Below the pieces are notes generated by a model. That model was not told where the DNA came from. It did no database searches and was given only the letters and a program-made list of their open reading frames with translations. From Haloimpatiens massiliensis (GTDB taxonomy: Bacteria; Bacillota; Clostridia; Clostridiales; Clostridiaceae), in contig NZ_LT854639.1 in assembly GCF_900184255.1 (NCBI RefSeq), positions 244,629 through 308,628 on the forward strand: 64,000 bases of DNA. The letters run 5' to 3'. A program made the position numbers and the translations under genes. Positions 44,707-54,838 of this stretch are shown one piece after another (position 1 is the stretch's first letter; the number at the start of each line of letters is the position of its first letter).

Positions 44707-47700
44707 ATGAATAGAAAAAAGCTAAAAGCTATTATAGCTTTAACATTGAGCCTGTGTTATTCCAATGTAACATTTGCTAAACCTGTTAAAGCTTTTTCAA
44801 ATGTCATTTATAAGGCACATTCTCCTAGAGATATGTATGAAAACTTTATTAAAGACAAACTTAACTTACAAACTATTGACTTTACTGCTGCTGAGAATAG
44901 CTCAACTAATCTAGATGCAGCCAGTGCTCTTATGCAAAATAATAAGGAAAATATTAAATTATTTCTTGGGGAAAATGAGAAAGGTATCTTTGTAAGCCCT
45001 ACTATAAATTCTGACAAACAAGAATTCTCAATACCCACAAAATCCTTTTTCAAGGAAAAGTCACTGGTTATTGCTCCTGCTGAAAATATAGAAACTTTAA
45101 ACTTATTTTTAAGTACTGGACAATCTGTAAACTACTCAAATTTAAACAAAAACTCTTTTTATAAATTATTAAATTTAGATTCTAATACTCAGCTTAATTA
45201 TGCTTTAATAAAATACAAAAATGATACAAATATATATAAGCAAGTGTTTTCCTTTATAAAGGACGAGAAAGAACCTTCCATTACTGATATAAAAAAAGAG
45301 TACAGAGTAGAAAATTCCAAGCCAATAGTTCGTATTTCTTGGAAAGAATCAGATACTAATTTATTTGATGAAATCAGTTATAAAAAAGTTTATTTTAACA
45401 ATGATCTACTAGATGTTACAAAATCTAATTTAAAAAATTCGTATTATTGTGATATTCCAATACAAAATTTACCATCCAAAAATATCTTTCATATACTAAC
45501 TTGTGATTCAACTTATCAAACAGGGGATATGCAAGGTGAATTTTTAGCATTGCCTCACATGGACTACAGTGATAAAACCTTAATTAAGGATGATATTATA
45601 GATGGAAAATATACAATTAAATTTCCTTTTAACTCTAATGTAAAAAACGTTGCCGTTAAGTGTAACGAAGATAATTTCACTTTAGACAGTAATAATACCA
45701 CAGCCAATATCTTAATACCTGAGGCTGGAACTTATGAAGTAACTTTTAAAGTAACATTAATTTCTAATGAAAGTTACACTTTTACTAAAAACTATATTTA
45801 TGATGATAAACCATTGACTTTGGATAATACAACATATAAATCAAAAATATATAAAACCTTTGACCACACTGTAGACACTGATTCTATTATTAATAAAAAA
45901 ATAAAGAATGGGGATACAATTTATTATGATGGAACAACCATTGACAAAGGAAAAAATGTATTTCCTATAAATGTTTCTGGAAATAAGGATTTAAAAGACT
46001 TATCTATAACAGTTAATGATCAGTCTGTTTTAGATAAGTCTACAAATTTTACTCAAGACTTAGCTTTAAATGCTGGCAGTAATTTAATTTTTATAACAGC
46101 TAGGGATAAATCTGGCTATACTGCAAAACTATATTTCACTGTAGAGGTTGCGACAGAAAATTATAATTTTAATATAGATGCTGATCGGGGCAGTGTGAAC
46201 AAATTAGATGAATCTAACTATGAAATTAATTCTAATAAAAAATTAAATTTAAAAGCAAAGTTAACTGATTATCCTGAGGATTTAGTTAAAGAAAATCTCT
46301 ATATAGAAGCTTTAGATAATAATAAAAAAGCTTTGCAATTAGATTACAGCATTGACCAAAATGAACTTATTATAAATGATGTATCATCCAATTGTTCTAG
46401 TATTTCAATTAAATACTTAGATAAATTCAATAGAGTTATAAATTCAAATATATCAATAAATATAGACGTTGTTAATCCTATTATAAACTCTGAAATTTCC
46501 AGTACTGAATTTTTAAATCTTTCTGGACTTGATAAATTAAAAATAGATGTTTGGGATGATAGTTTATTTATACCTAGAAGAATTAATTTAACCTCTGACT
46601 TTTCTAGTAACGTGAAAAACAGCTTCTGCTATGAAATATTAGACAAAAATTCTAATGCTGTGGCTTTAACTTTGCCTAGGGATGCAGTTAAAATAAATAT
46701 ACTATCTAGAAAGCTATCCATTGATTTTAGCAGCTCTGTAAAGGCTTTAAATCTTCCTGATGGAGAATACACTTTAAAATGCAAGTATATTGATAACGTA
46801 TATAATTCCTCCGATGAATATTTAAGAAAAATAGTAGTAGACAATACTACACCTGTTATAAAATCTGATTTTTCTACTACTTTGTTTAAAGATTCAATAT
46901 CAATTAAAAAGGATGGAAGTTCATTATTATTCAATGATAAAAAAGTAATTTCAGTTGAAGACAATAACTTCCATAGTTTAGACTACAGGATATATAAAAT
47001 GGATGACAATTCAAAACTAGAAATTTCTGACTCCACACTTAACACCAGTGGAGATTATGTAATTTCTGTTTACTGTAGAGATAAAGCTGGAAATGAATGT
47101 ACATTAAATGAAGCTAAATTTTCACTGGACTGTGATGCTCCATCAATTGATGCTTCTGAAAATGACTCTAATGCCTTTAATCATAGATATTATTATAAAA
47201 ATGGTGTTTTTACATTGAAATTTGATGATAATTATATGGATTTTAGTAAATCAATATATTCAAGTATAGATACAGATAAAACTAATTCCATTTATGTATC
47301 ACTAACGGACACTGAAAACCCCCATATTAATTTATTTGATTCTGATAAATCCATTGAAGCTGACCCTAAACAATTAAAATTTAACATTGATGAGTTAAAC
47401 CTTAAAGATGATGAATACAAACTTTGTGTTAAGGTAATTGATAAAGTTGGCCACATTACAATTAAAGATTATACCCTTGTAGTAGATAAAACCCAACCTA
47501 AAATTACAACAAATGAGCAGGACTTCAAAGATAAAGCTAGCATTGGAAATCTAAATTATTATTTATTTGATAAAGCAGTTACTATAAATACAACTACTTC
47601 TAAACCACTAAATCCTAATAAGAAAAATACCTATAACATTTCAATTGACGAAAAAAACTTTAAAAAAGGTAATATTACCATATGTAAGCTAAAGCCAAAT

Positions 47701-50700
47701 TCAGAATCAGAAGAAGTCGAAAACATCAATTTAGATGCTATATCTGTTAATAGCTACTCTAAAACTCTTACAGAGGGAATGTATACTATTAACTATCACT
47801 TTGAAGACCTGGTTGGAAATAAAACAGAACAATCAATAACCTTAGCTGTAGTATCTACTCCAAAAATAAATTTTGGTTATTTAGATAAGGACGGTACTTT
47901 TATATATTTGAAAGATGTGAAATACACTAAAAATGATTTTTCTCCTGTTATTAAGGTGGAAGGCTTATTAAATGGTAATTTAAAGAAGTGTAATATAACT
48001 AGAACCCACTTAGATGATTCTAATAATATACAAACAGAAGAATTTAATGAAAGTGATTTTACTGTCACTAACCATGTTAATGAATATGGTGAGTGTTACT
48101 ACAAATTAGGCAGTAATGTGGATAACGCATTTAAATTTATAACTCTTGATGATGGAGAAATAAATTATAACTTTACTTTTTCCAGTTTCTTTGGTGAAGA
48201 TGTAATTTTACACAATAAAATATTCTTAGAAAAAAATTTACCAGCTGTCAGTGCAACCTTAAATGACTTGCCTACAGAAAATCAAGTTAACTATATTAAC
48301 ACTACTCCTGAATTTAAAATTAATGTGAGCAAAAATTATTCCTCATTAAAGGAGAATACTCCATCATTTATTATGAAAAAATTAAATGCTGACAACAGTG
48401 AGATTGACGTTTCCGATAAATTTGAAATTATAAAATCTAATAGTACTGATTATTGTTCTGAATTTGAAATTAAGTTAAAACCCGGCACTATGTTTAATGA
48501 AAATGGCGTTTATATGGTTTCTTACAAAGTAAATACCAATGCCCAAAATAGTATAAATAAAAGTTTTAATTTTTCATACGATACAAATTCGCCATCTTAC
48601 AGCATTAAAGCTGTAAATAACGGTACTGAAACTAATTTCAATATGGATTCTGTGGGTAACTGCTTCAATAAAGATTCAAATACCTCTTTAAAGATAGAAT
48701 TTAATGATAACTCATTTAAATTTAATCAATCATTAGCTGACGTTAGCAAACTTACAAATAGTATTATTGTGAAAAAATCTGATTCAAATAAAACTATTTT
48801 TGAAAGCGGCAACTTTAATTCAAATAGTAGGATTATAAATTCTAATATATTTACTGAGGGCTGTTACCAGATTATTATTAAATCTACTGATGCTGCAAAC
48901 AACATTTTTACTAAAAATATAAAATACTATTTAGATCATACAAAACCTAGTATAGAATTTAAAAATTCACCTATTTTAACCAAAGAAACAACTCATTACT
49001 TCAAAGATAATTTTAAACCAAATTTTGTTATAACGGATGCCACCCCTCTAGATACTATAACTATTAATTATAGTGTAAATGGAATACATTATAGCTCTTC
49101 TGCTGATAAATTTAATGAGAATTTATTAGATACATTAAACTCTTTAAAGAAAAATATTTCTAATAAAAATCAATGCAAATTTCACTTGATTATTAATGGT
49201 ACTGATAAAGCTGGAAATACAATTTTTGAAAATAATGAAGAATTTAAATGCAAATTAGTTTTAGATTCAACTGCACCTAAAACCACTGTATCTGTTAATG
49301 GCACTGATATTACCAGCAATAAACACAAAATTTTTGATGCCATACCAAATAATATTAAACTTATAGTAAATGATAGCAATTTAAACATTGATGATATAAA
49401 AAATGATTTTAAAGTAAGATACCTTGAAACTATTTCAAATGACCCACAAAAGGATGTACTTTCCTCCCCTGCTATGGACATAAAATTTCATTACGATGAT
49501 ATCATGAAAGGGTATGTGGCTGATATTCCTTACTCTGGCAATGGATATTACTATATAGAAACTTCCGCAAAAGATTATAGTGAAAACGCTGAAGGATTAG
49601 TACGCACATTTTTCACTATAGATACTACTAATGTGAATGTAAATCTTGAAAGTAATGATGGTTCTTTCAATTTAAATAAAAAGTACTATAATAATTCCAT
49701 GAATTTTTCACTAAATGTAGCTGGTCACTACTCTGGTTTTGAAAAATGCCAATATAGCTTAATTAGAGATGGAGTTGATGTAACAAAAGATTTCTTAACT
49801 GCAAGCTTTAGTGGTGTAAATAAAGGAGGATATATATCTTTTAGCTTACCTAAAAACAAAACTTTAGAAGGAAATTACACATTTAAATACTCCATAATTG
49901 GTAAGGTTGGTGGAAAAAAAGAGAATGTTGTGAATTTTATTGTAGACAAAACAGCTCCTAGCTTATCCCATTTTAATTTAAACATGGGGGATGGTAAAGT
50001 TGTAAATAATATATTCTACACCAATGCACCTAGCGCAAATATTAAGTTCAATGCCTATGACAAATACACTGAAGTTGGTGATTTAATAAAAACCGTTTCT
50101 ATAAATGGTTCAAATTACAAACTAAGTGATACATCTGTTCCAAATAACTATATTTCTGCAGATGGAAAATACACTGTATCCTTTAGTTTAACTGACAATG
50201 CTGGAAATACATCTTCCTATAGTTATAGTATTGTAATTGATAGAGTTTCTCCAAAACTTAAGGTTGATGGTTTTAATGGAACTACCTCTCCAGAAGATCA
50301 AGAATTTTATATTAACAGAAACATCACTCCACAAATTTCTGTAACTGACACCAATGGTGAAGATGTATCCGCTAGAAATATAACTTTAGATAATTCAACC
50401 TATAGTAGTTCAACAATTTCAAGTAACGGCAAGCATACTTATAAGGTTAGAGTTAAAGATTATGCGGGAAATTTCTCTGAATTTGAAAAGACCTTCATTT
50501 TAGATACGGTGTTCCCTGTTATATCAACCAGTGACGTTATAAATAATAAATACTATAACAAAAATGTTTTACCTAAATTCACTGTTGATGACCCAAATGC
50601 TAAATTATATGCTTATTTAAATGGTTCTAGCTATAATGGTGCATATATTAAAAATGATGGTATCTATGAATTAGTTATTAAAGCTACTGATAGAGCTTTA

Positions 50701-51411
50701 AATACAACTGAAATTAAAATACCATTTACTATAGATAAAATAGCTCCTATTATTTCAATAAAAGGCGTTTTAGAAAATCAAGTTAATGGCGGTTCTGTTA
50801 CACCATTAATCACAGCCAATGAGGCACAAGCGTTGATTACTTCTTTATTAAATGGAGAAGAATATTTAGGCTTTACTATAACAGATAGCGGTAAATATAC
50901 TCTAATAGTCCGTGCTATTGATTTAGCCGGCAATGCTGCCCAAAAAGTTATTAGCTTTATTGTAGACTCCACGTTACCACAAATAACTGTGAAAGGTTTA
51001 GAAAATGGTAAAGTATATACTGGACCAATAACCCCTAAAATTTTTGCTTCTAAAAATGCTAAGCTAAAAATATTCTTAAATGGCAAGCCTTATGATGGAA
51101 GTAAAATTTCAGAGGTTGGAGAGTATGAACTTAAAATAATTGCCACCGATAAAGTTTCTAATACGAGTGAAGCAATTTATAAATTCTCAATAACCAATGA
51201 TGCTGCCCAAGTAAGTTCATCCAGTGTGGGCAAAACTAGTACTAAAGCAAATTTAAAAAATAAATCTAAAAATAATAAAGCTAACAATAATTTCTTTAGT
51301 AAAAACGTATTACCTATAACTGCTACAGCTATTGTAGGAGTTATTATAGCCATCCTAGCCTCTATAAATATTAAAAAAAAGAAAAAAGAAAATAAAAAAC
51401 CTGAACAATAA
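44707..51411 (+). CDS. Giant membrane-anchored surface protein with Ig-like repeats
   Basis: This is a 2234-residue exported protein. A signal peptide (MNRKKLKAIIALTLSLCYSN, cut near TFA-KP) leads to a unique region of about 350 residues and then at least a dozen Ig-like modules. Each ends in a word such as DKAGNT, DNAGNTSSY, DYAGNFSEF, DLAGNAAQ or DKVSNTSEA, typical of bacterial Ig-like folds. Near the C-terminus there is a Lys/Asn-rich linker, one membrane helix (ITATAIVGVIIAILASI) and a Lys-rich tail; there is no LPXTG. The start is ATG 44707, with GGAGG five bases upstream. It is divergent from the secretion operon. A role as cell-surface stalk or adhesin is likely; a T7SS link rests on location only. 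Confidence 0.88.
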   Translation: MNRKKLKAIIALTLSLCYSNVTFAKPVKAFSNVIYKAHSPRDMYENFIKDKLNLQTIDFTAAENSSTNLDAASALMQNNKENIKLFLGENEKGIFVSPTINSDKQEFSIPTKSFFKEKSLVIAPAENIETLNLFLSTGQSVNYSNLNKNSFYKLLNLDSNTQLNYALIKYKNDTNIYKQVFSFIKDEKEPSITDIKKEYRVENSKPIVRISWKESDTNLFDEISYKKVYFNNDLLDVTKSNLKNSYYCDIPIQNLPSKNIFHILTCDSTYQTGDMQGEFLALPHMDYSDKTLIKDDIIDGKYTIKFPFNSNVKNVAVKCNEDNFTLDSNNTTANILIPEAGTYEVTFKVTLISNESYTFTKNYIYDDKPLTLDNTTYKSKIYKTFDHTVDTDSIINKKIKNGDTIYYDGTTIDKGKNVFPINVSGNKDLKDLSITVNDQSVLDKSTNFTQDLALNAGSNLIFITARDKSGYTAKLYFTVEVATENYNFNIDADRGSVNKLDESNYEINSNKKLNLKAKLTDYPEDLVKENLYIEALDNNKKALQLDYSIDQNELIINDVSSNCSSISIKYLDKFNRVINSNISINIDVVNPIINSEISSTEFLNLSGLDKLKIDVWDDSLFIPRRINLTSDFSSNVKNSFCYEILDKNSNAVALTLPRDAVKINILSRKLSIDFSSSVKALNLPDGEYTLKCKYIDNVYNSSDEYLRKIVVDNTTPVIKSDFSTTLFKDSISIKKDGSSLLFNDKKVISVEDNNFHSLDYRIYKMDDNSKLEISDSTLNTSGDYVISVYCRDKAGNECTLNEAKFSLDCDAPSIDASENDSNAFNHRYYYKNGVFTLKFDDNYMDFSKSIYSSIDTDKTNSIYVSLTDTENPHINLFDSDKSIEADPKQLKFNIDELNLKDDEYKLCVKVIDKVGHITIKDYTLVVDKTQPKITTNEQDFKDKASIGNLNYYLFDKAVTINTTTSKPLNPNKKNTYNISIDEKNFKKGNITICKLKPNSESEEVENINLDAISVNSYSKTLTEGMYTINYHFEDLVGNKTEQSITLAVVSTPKINFGYLDKDGTFIYLKDVKYTKNDFSPVIKVEGLLNGNLKKCNITRTHLDDSNNIQTEEFNESDFTVTNHVNEYGECYYKLGSNVDNAFKFITLDDGEINYNFTFSSFFGEDVILHNKIFLEKNLPAVSATLNDLPTENQVNYINTTPEFKINVSKNYSSLKENTPSFIMKKLNADNSEIDVSDKFEIIKSNSTDYCSEFEIKLKPGTMFNENGVYMVSYKVNTNAQNSINKSFNFSYDTNSPSYSIKAVNNGTETNFNMDSVGNCFNKDSNTSLKIEFNDNSFKFNQSLADVSKLTNSIIVKKSDSNKTIFESGNFNSNSRIINSNIFTEGCYQIIIKSTDAANNIFTKNIKYYLDHTKPSIEFKNSPILTKETTHYFKDNFKPNFVITDATPLDTITINYSVNGIHYSSSADKFNENLLDTLNSLKKNISNKNQCKFHLIINGTDKAGNTIFENNEEFKCKLVLDSTAPKTTVSVNGTDITSNKHKIFDAIPNNIKLIVNDSNLNIDDIKNDFKVRYLETISNDPQKDVLSSPAMDIKFHYDDIMKGYVADIPYSGNGYYYIETSAKDYSENAEGLVRTFFTIDTTNVNVNLESNDGSFNLNKKYYNNSMNFSLNVAGHYSGFEKCQYSLIRDGVDVTKDFLTASFSGVNKGGYISFSLPKNKTLEGNYTFKYSIIGKVGGKKENVVNFIVDKTAPSLSHFNLNMGDGKVVNNIFYTNAPSANIKFNAYDKYTEVGDLIKTVSINGSNYKLSDTSVPNNYISADGKYTVSFSLTDNAGNTSSYSYSIVIDRVSPKLKVDGFNGTTSPEDQEFYINRNITPQISVTDTNGEDVSARNITLDNSTYSSSTISSNGKHTYKVRVKDYAGNFSEFEKTFILDTVFPVISTSDVINNKYYNKNVLPKFTVDDPNAKLYAYLNGSSYNGAYIKNDGIYELVIKATDRALNTTEIKIPFTIDKIAPIISIKGVLENQVNGGSVTPLITANEAQALITSLLNGEEYLGFTITDSGKYTLIVRAIDLAGNAAQKVISFIVDSTLPQITVKGLENGKVYTGPITPKIFASKNAKLKIFLNGKPYDGSKISEVGEYELKIIATDKVSNTSEAIYKFSITNDAAQVSSSSVGKTSTKANLKNKSKNNKANNNFFSKNVLPITATAIVGVIIAILASINIKKKKKENKKPEQ

Positions 51412-51433
51412 AAAATACTAAAAAACACAATAT

Positions 51434-51490
51434 AAGACCACATGGAGCAAAGTGTATTTCACTTTACTCCATGTGGTCTCTTGTTTCTAT
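51434..51490. terminator. Conserved-apex hairpin 1, terminator of the Ig-repeat gene
   Basis: AAGACCACATGGAGCAAAG and CTTTACTCCATGTGGTCTC pair, with TTGTTTC after. First of a family of similar hairpins up to 62.3 kb. It lies between convergent genes and could serve both. Confidence 0.82.
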
Positions 51491-51518
51491 TACACTATTA
51501 GTCCATGTGTGGTACTCA

Positions 51519-52169
51519 CTAATAATATCCGTAGTGATAACCTCTAGAATTTTTTTCTTTAAATTTATTTAAAACTACACCTAAAATATTTGCATTTACT
51601 TTTTTCAGTGATTCTTTTGCCTTTATGGCCATAGCTTTTTCTGTCTCTCCAGAGGCAACTACTAAAATCACTCCATCAGTTATAGTTGATAGTATCTGTG
51701 CGTCAGTAACTGCCATTACTGGTGGACTATCAATTATCACCATATCAAATTGCTGAGAAACTCTCTGTAAAAAATCCCTTAATTTATTTGAAGAAAGCAT
51801 TTCTGATGGGTTTGGAGGTATAATCCCTGCTGTCATTATAAATAATTTATTTCTATAAATTTTAATAGCTTGTTCAAAGTTAACTTCCCCTAAAAGGAAA
51901 TTGGTTATACCTACCTGATTGGATATATTAAATTTTTTATGCAAACTAGGTCTTCTCAAATCACAATCTAGTAAAAGTACTGACTTTCCTGTTTCTGATA
52001 TAGAAAGAGCTAAATTAGCTGCAGTGGTAGATTTCCCCTCTTTTGGTCCTGAACTTGTCACCAGAAGCCTTCTCACTTCTTTATCGAAAGATGCATACTG
52101 TATATTAGTTCTTAAAGTTCTAAAAGCTTCTGCTGGTACTGATTTAGGCTTTTTTTCTATAATAAGCAT
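51519..52169 (-). CDS. Orphan BY-kinase (CpsD/CapB-like tyrosine kinase)
   Basis: This is a 216-residue cytoplasmic tyrosine kinase of the polysaccharide-synthesis type. It begins with the modulator-contact word VPAEAFRTLRTNIQYASFD, followed by Walker A SGPKEGKST (near residue 43), Walker A' VLLLDCDLRRP (near 80) and Walker B MVIIDSPPV (near 152). It ends in a tyrosine cluster YHYGYY, the autophosphorylation site. The usual transmembrane modulator (CpsC/Wzz) and capsule genes are absent from the window. AGGGGGAAAGATAT precedes the ATG. Confidence 0.92.
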   Translation of the reverse strand: MLIIEKKPKSVPAEAFRTLRTNIQYASFDKEVRRLLVTSSGPKEGKSTTAANLALSISETGKSVLLLDCDLRRPSLHKKFNISNQVGITNFLLGEVNFEQAIKIYRNKLFIMTAGIIPPNPSEMLSSNKLRDFLQRVSQQFDMVIIDSPPVMAVTDAQILSTITDGVILVVASGETEKAMAIKAKESLKKVNANILGVVLNKFKEKNSRGYHYGYY

Positions 52170-52886
52170 ATATCTTTCCCCCTAACCCTTATTTGTATTT
52201 TGTTACTATGCCCCCATAAAATTTATTGAAAATACTTGTCTAAAGTGTAATGTTATGTATCCATTTATTTTATTTATCTTATTGTAATATATTTCCTATA
52301 TTTTTTAAATTTAAATTCAAATTTATCATAATATTAAATAGCACTATTTTATAATACTTAAATATTTAAAGTTTTTTGGATAATATAAATACAATAATGT
52401 ATAATAGTTTAAACCATGTACCGAACCTTTATCAGTTCATTACTAATAGTACAATATATACTTTCATTTGTAAACAGCATGGTTTTATGTAATATTATGT
52501 TAATATTTTTTATTTTTAAATTAAATTTTATAATAATAGTTTTATTTTCATTAACTTTCCTATGGCTTTTTATATTTATACATATTTCTTAATGTATATT
52601 TAAAATCTACTATACTCTACATGCTTTATCATAAACACTATATTAATTTTCGACATAGATTTCTTATGACTCTTACCCTTTTTTAATTAAATATTTTTTT
52701 ACCTATATATAAAGTTGTGCTAAGTGAGTTCACACACATACTTAACTTCATTTTCATAACAAACCTAAAAACGTAAAAAAGACCACATAGAAAAGTAGAA
52801 TATACTTTAATCTATGTGGTCTTTTTATACCATTTTATCCAAACCCTCTAACTTATTTCATATAACAGTTACTCTAGTGTTTCTAA
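52170..52886. other. AT-rich non-coding region with hairpin 2
   Basis: No gene seen in 52170-52770; extremely AT-rich. At 52775-52830 stands conserved-apex hairpin 2: AAAAAAGACCACATAGA and TCTATGTGGTCTTTTT, with apex AAAGTAGAATATACTTT. It can act as terminator for the zinc-ribbon gene at 52887 (minus strand) because both sides carry A/T runs. Confidence 0.7.
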
Positions 52887-53738
52887 TTATATGTGTAGAT
52901 TCTTTAATAATGTAGTTAAATTTAATATTAAATCTTGTAAATTCTTTCTTACAAAGGATCCCAATATAATTAATATTATAAATACTACTATAGTACTTAT
53001 GATTGGAGCTACATAAACTGCTACATCTCCACTTTGTAGTAAGTAGTTTCTAATAAGTAAAGTTAAAATTGATATAGTAATTGCTATTCCTACTATTAGT
53101 ACAAAAATGCCAATAGTATTATTAATATACGAAACTAGAACTGATAATATTTCCATAAAAATAAATGGAAATACAGATATTATACTTATTTTATAAATAT
53201 TAAAACTATCTACTTTCTCCTTATTAATTAAATTATAAATTAAGAACAAACTTATAAATAATATTATAATAGCTGTAATAATTAATATGCAATTTTGAAA
53301 AAATATTTTACCGTAAGGCACATCCATTACATTTTTTATACTCATTATATGCTGCTGTAATTCTCTCATTTCATCAGGAGACATTTCAGGCATATTTTTG
53401 CCAAACAAAATGCTTGTAGATCTAATTTTATCTATAATTGTATAAATTAAACCGCTCAATTGTGACACTATCTGGTTGGATTTCCATATACCTAAAAGAC
53501 CCTGTAGAACTATAGCTACAATAGTAACTATCATTGCTGAATCCTTTTGGCCTTCATCTATAAATTTACAAGCAGTAGTAAACGGTCTTGAAATCAATTT
53601 AGCCACATAATCCAACGCTCCATATTTGAGAAATTTAGGAGAAGTATTTACATTATCCTCATTTACTCTTTTCCCACATGCAGTACAAAACACATCATCT
53701 TCATTTAAGTTATTCCCACAGTATTTACATACATTCAT
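52887..53738 (-). CDS. Zinc-ribbon multi-spanning membrane protein
   Basis: This is a 283-residue protein. An N-terminal zinc ribbon (CKYCGNNLNEDDVFCTACGK) is followed by five to six membrane helices (MIVTIVAIVLQGLLGIW, IFFQNCILIITAIIILFIS, IFVLIVGIAITISILTLLI). The plan resembles small Yip1-like or DUF-type membrane proteins of clostridia. AGGAGGCCAACTT precedes the ATG. It lies 44 bases after another zinc-ribbon gene, so the two form an operon. Function unknown. Confidence 0.78.
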   Translation of the reverse strand: MNVCKYCGNNLNEDDVFCTACGKRVNEDNVNTSPKFLKYGALDYVAKLISRPFTTACKFIDEGQKDSAMIVTIVAIVLQGLLGIWKSNQIVSQLSGLIYTIIDKIRSTSILFGKNMPEMSPDEMRELQQHIMSIKNVMDVPYGKIFFQNCILIITAIIILFISLFLIYNLINKEKVDSFNIYKISIISVFPFIFMEILSVLVSYINNTIGIFVLIVGIAITISILTLLIRNYLLQSGDVAVYVAPIISTIVVFIILIILGSFVRKNLQDLILNLTTLLKNLHI

Positions 53739-53782
53739 AAGTTGGCCTCCTCTATTATGTATTTATATTCATGTTTATTATA

Positions 53783-54628
53783 TTATTTTGCACTTCTTAT
53801 GTTCTTTAAGATTTCAATGTTGCTTTTCTCAAAATCATTGAAATCACTTTCTTTAACATCACTTTTTACTCCCACATACCAAGTTTTATTTGAAAAATAA
53901 TTTACCCATTCCTCATCACTAAATTTATAACCATGTTTAGCATAAATCTCATTTATTAATAATTGAATTTGATGTTTATTTAGCTTTGAAAAGTCTCCCT
54001 CAGCTAAATAGGTTTCGCTTAAAGCAGAACAAATATATTCATTATCTCTACACTTAAAATTGTATAAATTTGAAGACGCATTTGAAGATTCCTCTGTTAG
54101 TACACTTTCTTCATTCTTTTCTTCTTTTGCAACTTTACTATCTTTACTCTTCATAGTTTTATCATCTTTACTCTTATCACTCTTTGCAGAATCATCATTT
54201 TTACTTTCTACTTTATTACTAGTCTTATCCTCATGTTGAGTTATACTTTCAGTAGGTTTAGAATCATTAGGCTTGTTTGGCTTAGAAAAATATATGTATG
54301 ATCCAGCAAAAACTGCTATAGCCGCTAAAATTGTTCCAATTATTATAAAAATATTATTTTTTCTACGACTAGATCTAATATTTTCTTCCTCTAAATCATC
54401 ATTTTTCTGTGGCGATACAACCTTTGTTTGCTCCTTATAATCATTTCTTTCCCCAGAGGCAATATTGACTGGTGACATATTTACTTGAGTTACATCCCCT
54501 GATTCTTCTATAAAACCACCTTTATTATTCTTACTTTGCTTGTTTTGTGAAACACTAAAGCTTTGTCCACATTTTCTACAAAACTTACATCCATCTTTAT
54601 TTTCACTTCCACACTTAGGGCAAAACAC
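53783..54628 (-). CDS. Zinc-ribbon, membrane-anchored YARHG-domain protein
   Basis: This is a 281-residue protein. A zinc ribbon at the start (FCPKCGSENKDGCKFCRKCG), a polar linker, one membrane helix at about 96-116 (IFIIIGTILAAIAVFAGSYI), a Lys/Ser-rich spacer, and a C-terminal YARHG domain (NEIYAKHGYKFSDEEWVNYF) that should lie outside the cell. The start is placed at GTG 54628: GAGGAG is nine bases upstream and the paralogue at 61853 starts at the same place. The longer reading from a TTG at 54697 has no ribosome site. Cell-wall-related roles are often suggested for YARHG; unproven. Confidence 0.82.
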   Translation of the reverse strand: MFCPKCGSENKDGCKFCRKCGQSFSVSQNKQSKNNKGGFIEESGDVTQVNMSPVNIASGERNDYKEQTKVVSPQKNDDLEEENIRSSRRKNNIFIIIGTILAAIAVFAGSYIYFSKPNKPNDSKPTESITQHEDKTSNKVESKNDDSAKSDKSKDDKTMKSKDSKVAKEEKNEESVLTEESSNASSNLYNFKCRDNEYICSALSETYLAEGDFSKLNKHQIQLLINEIYAKHGYKFSDEEWVNYFSNKTWYVGVKSDVKESDFNDFEKSNIEILKNIRSAK

Positions 54629-54838
54629 CTCGTAACACTCCTCTTCTATTTTATTCAATTTAATATGACAGTAACCTACTTTTTTTAATTTTACCAAGTA
54701 ATATTATAGCATATTTTGTACAAAAATGTATGTAAAGTTGCATATTCCTACAAGTTACAGCTATATTTCTCTAGTTTCTATTAAGAATTGTTTTTTTTAT
54801 TCGAAGTATTTAATACAACATAAAATAGGGGTGATATT

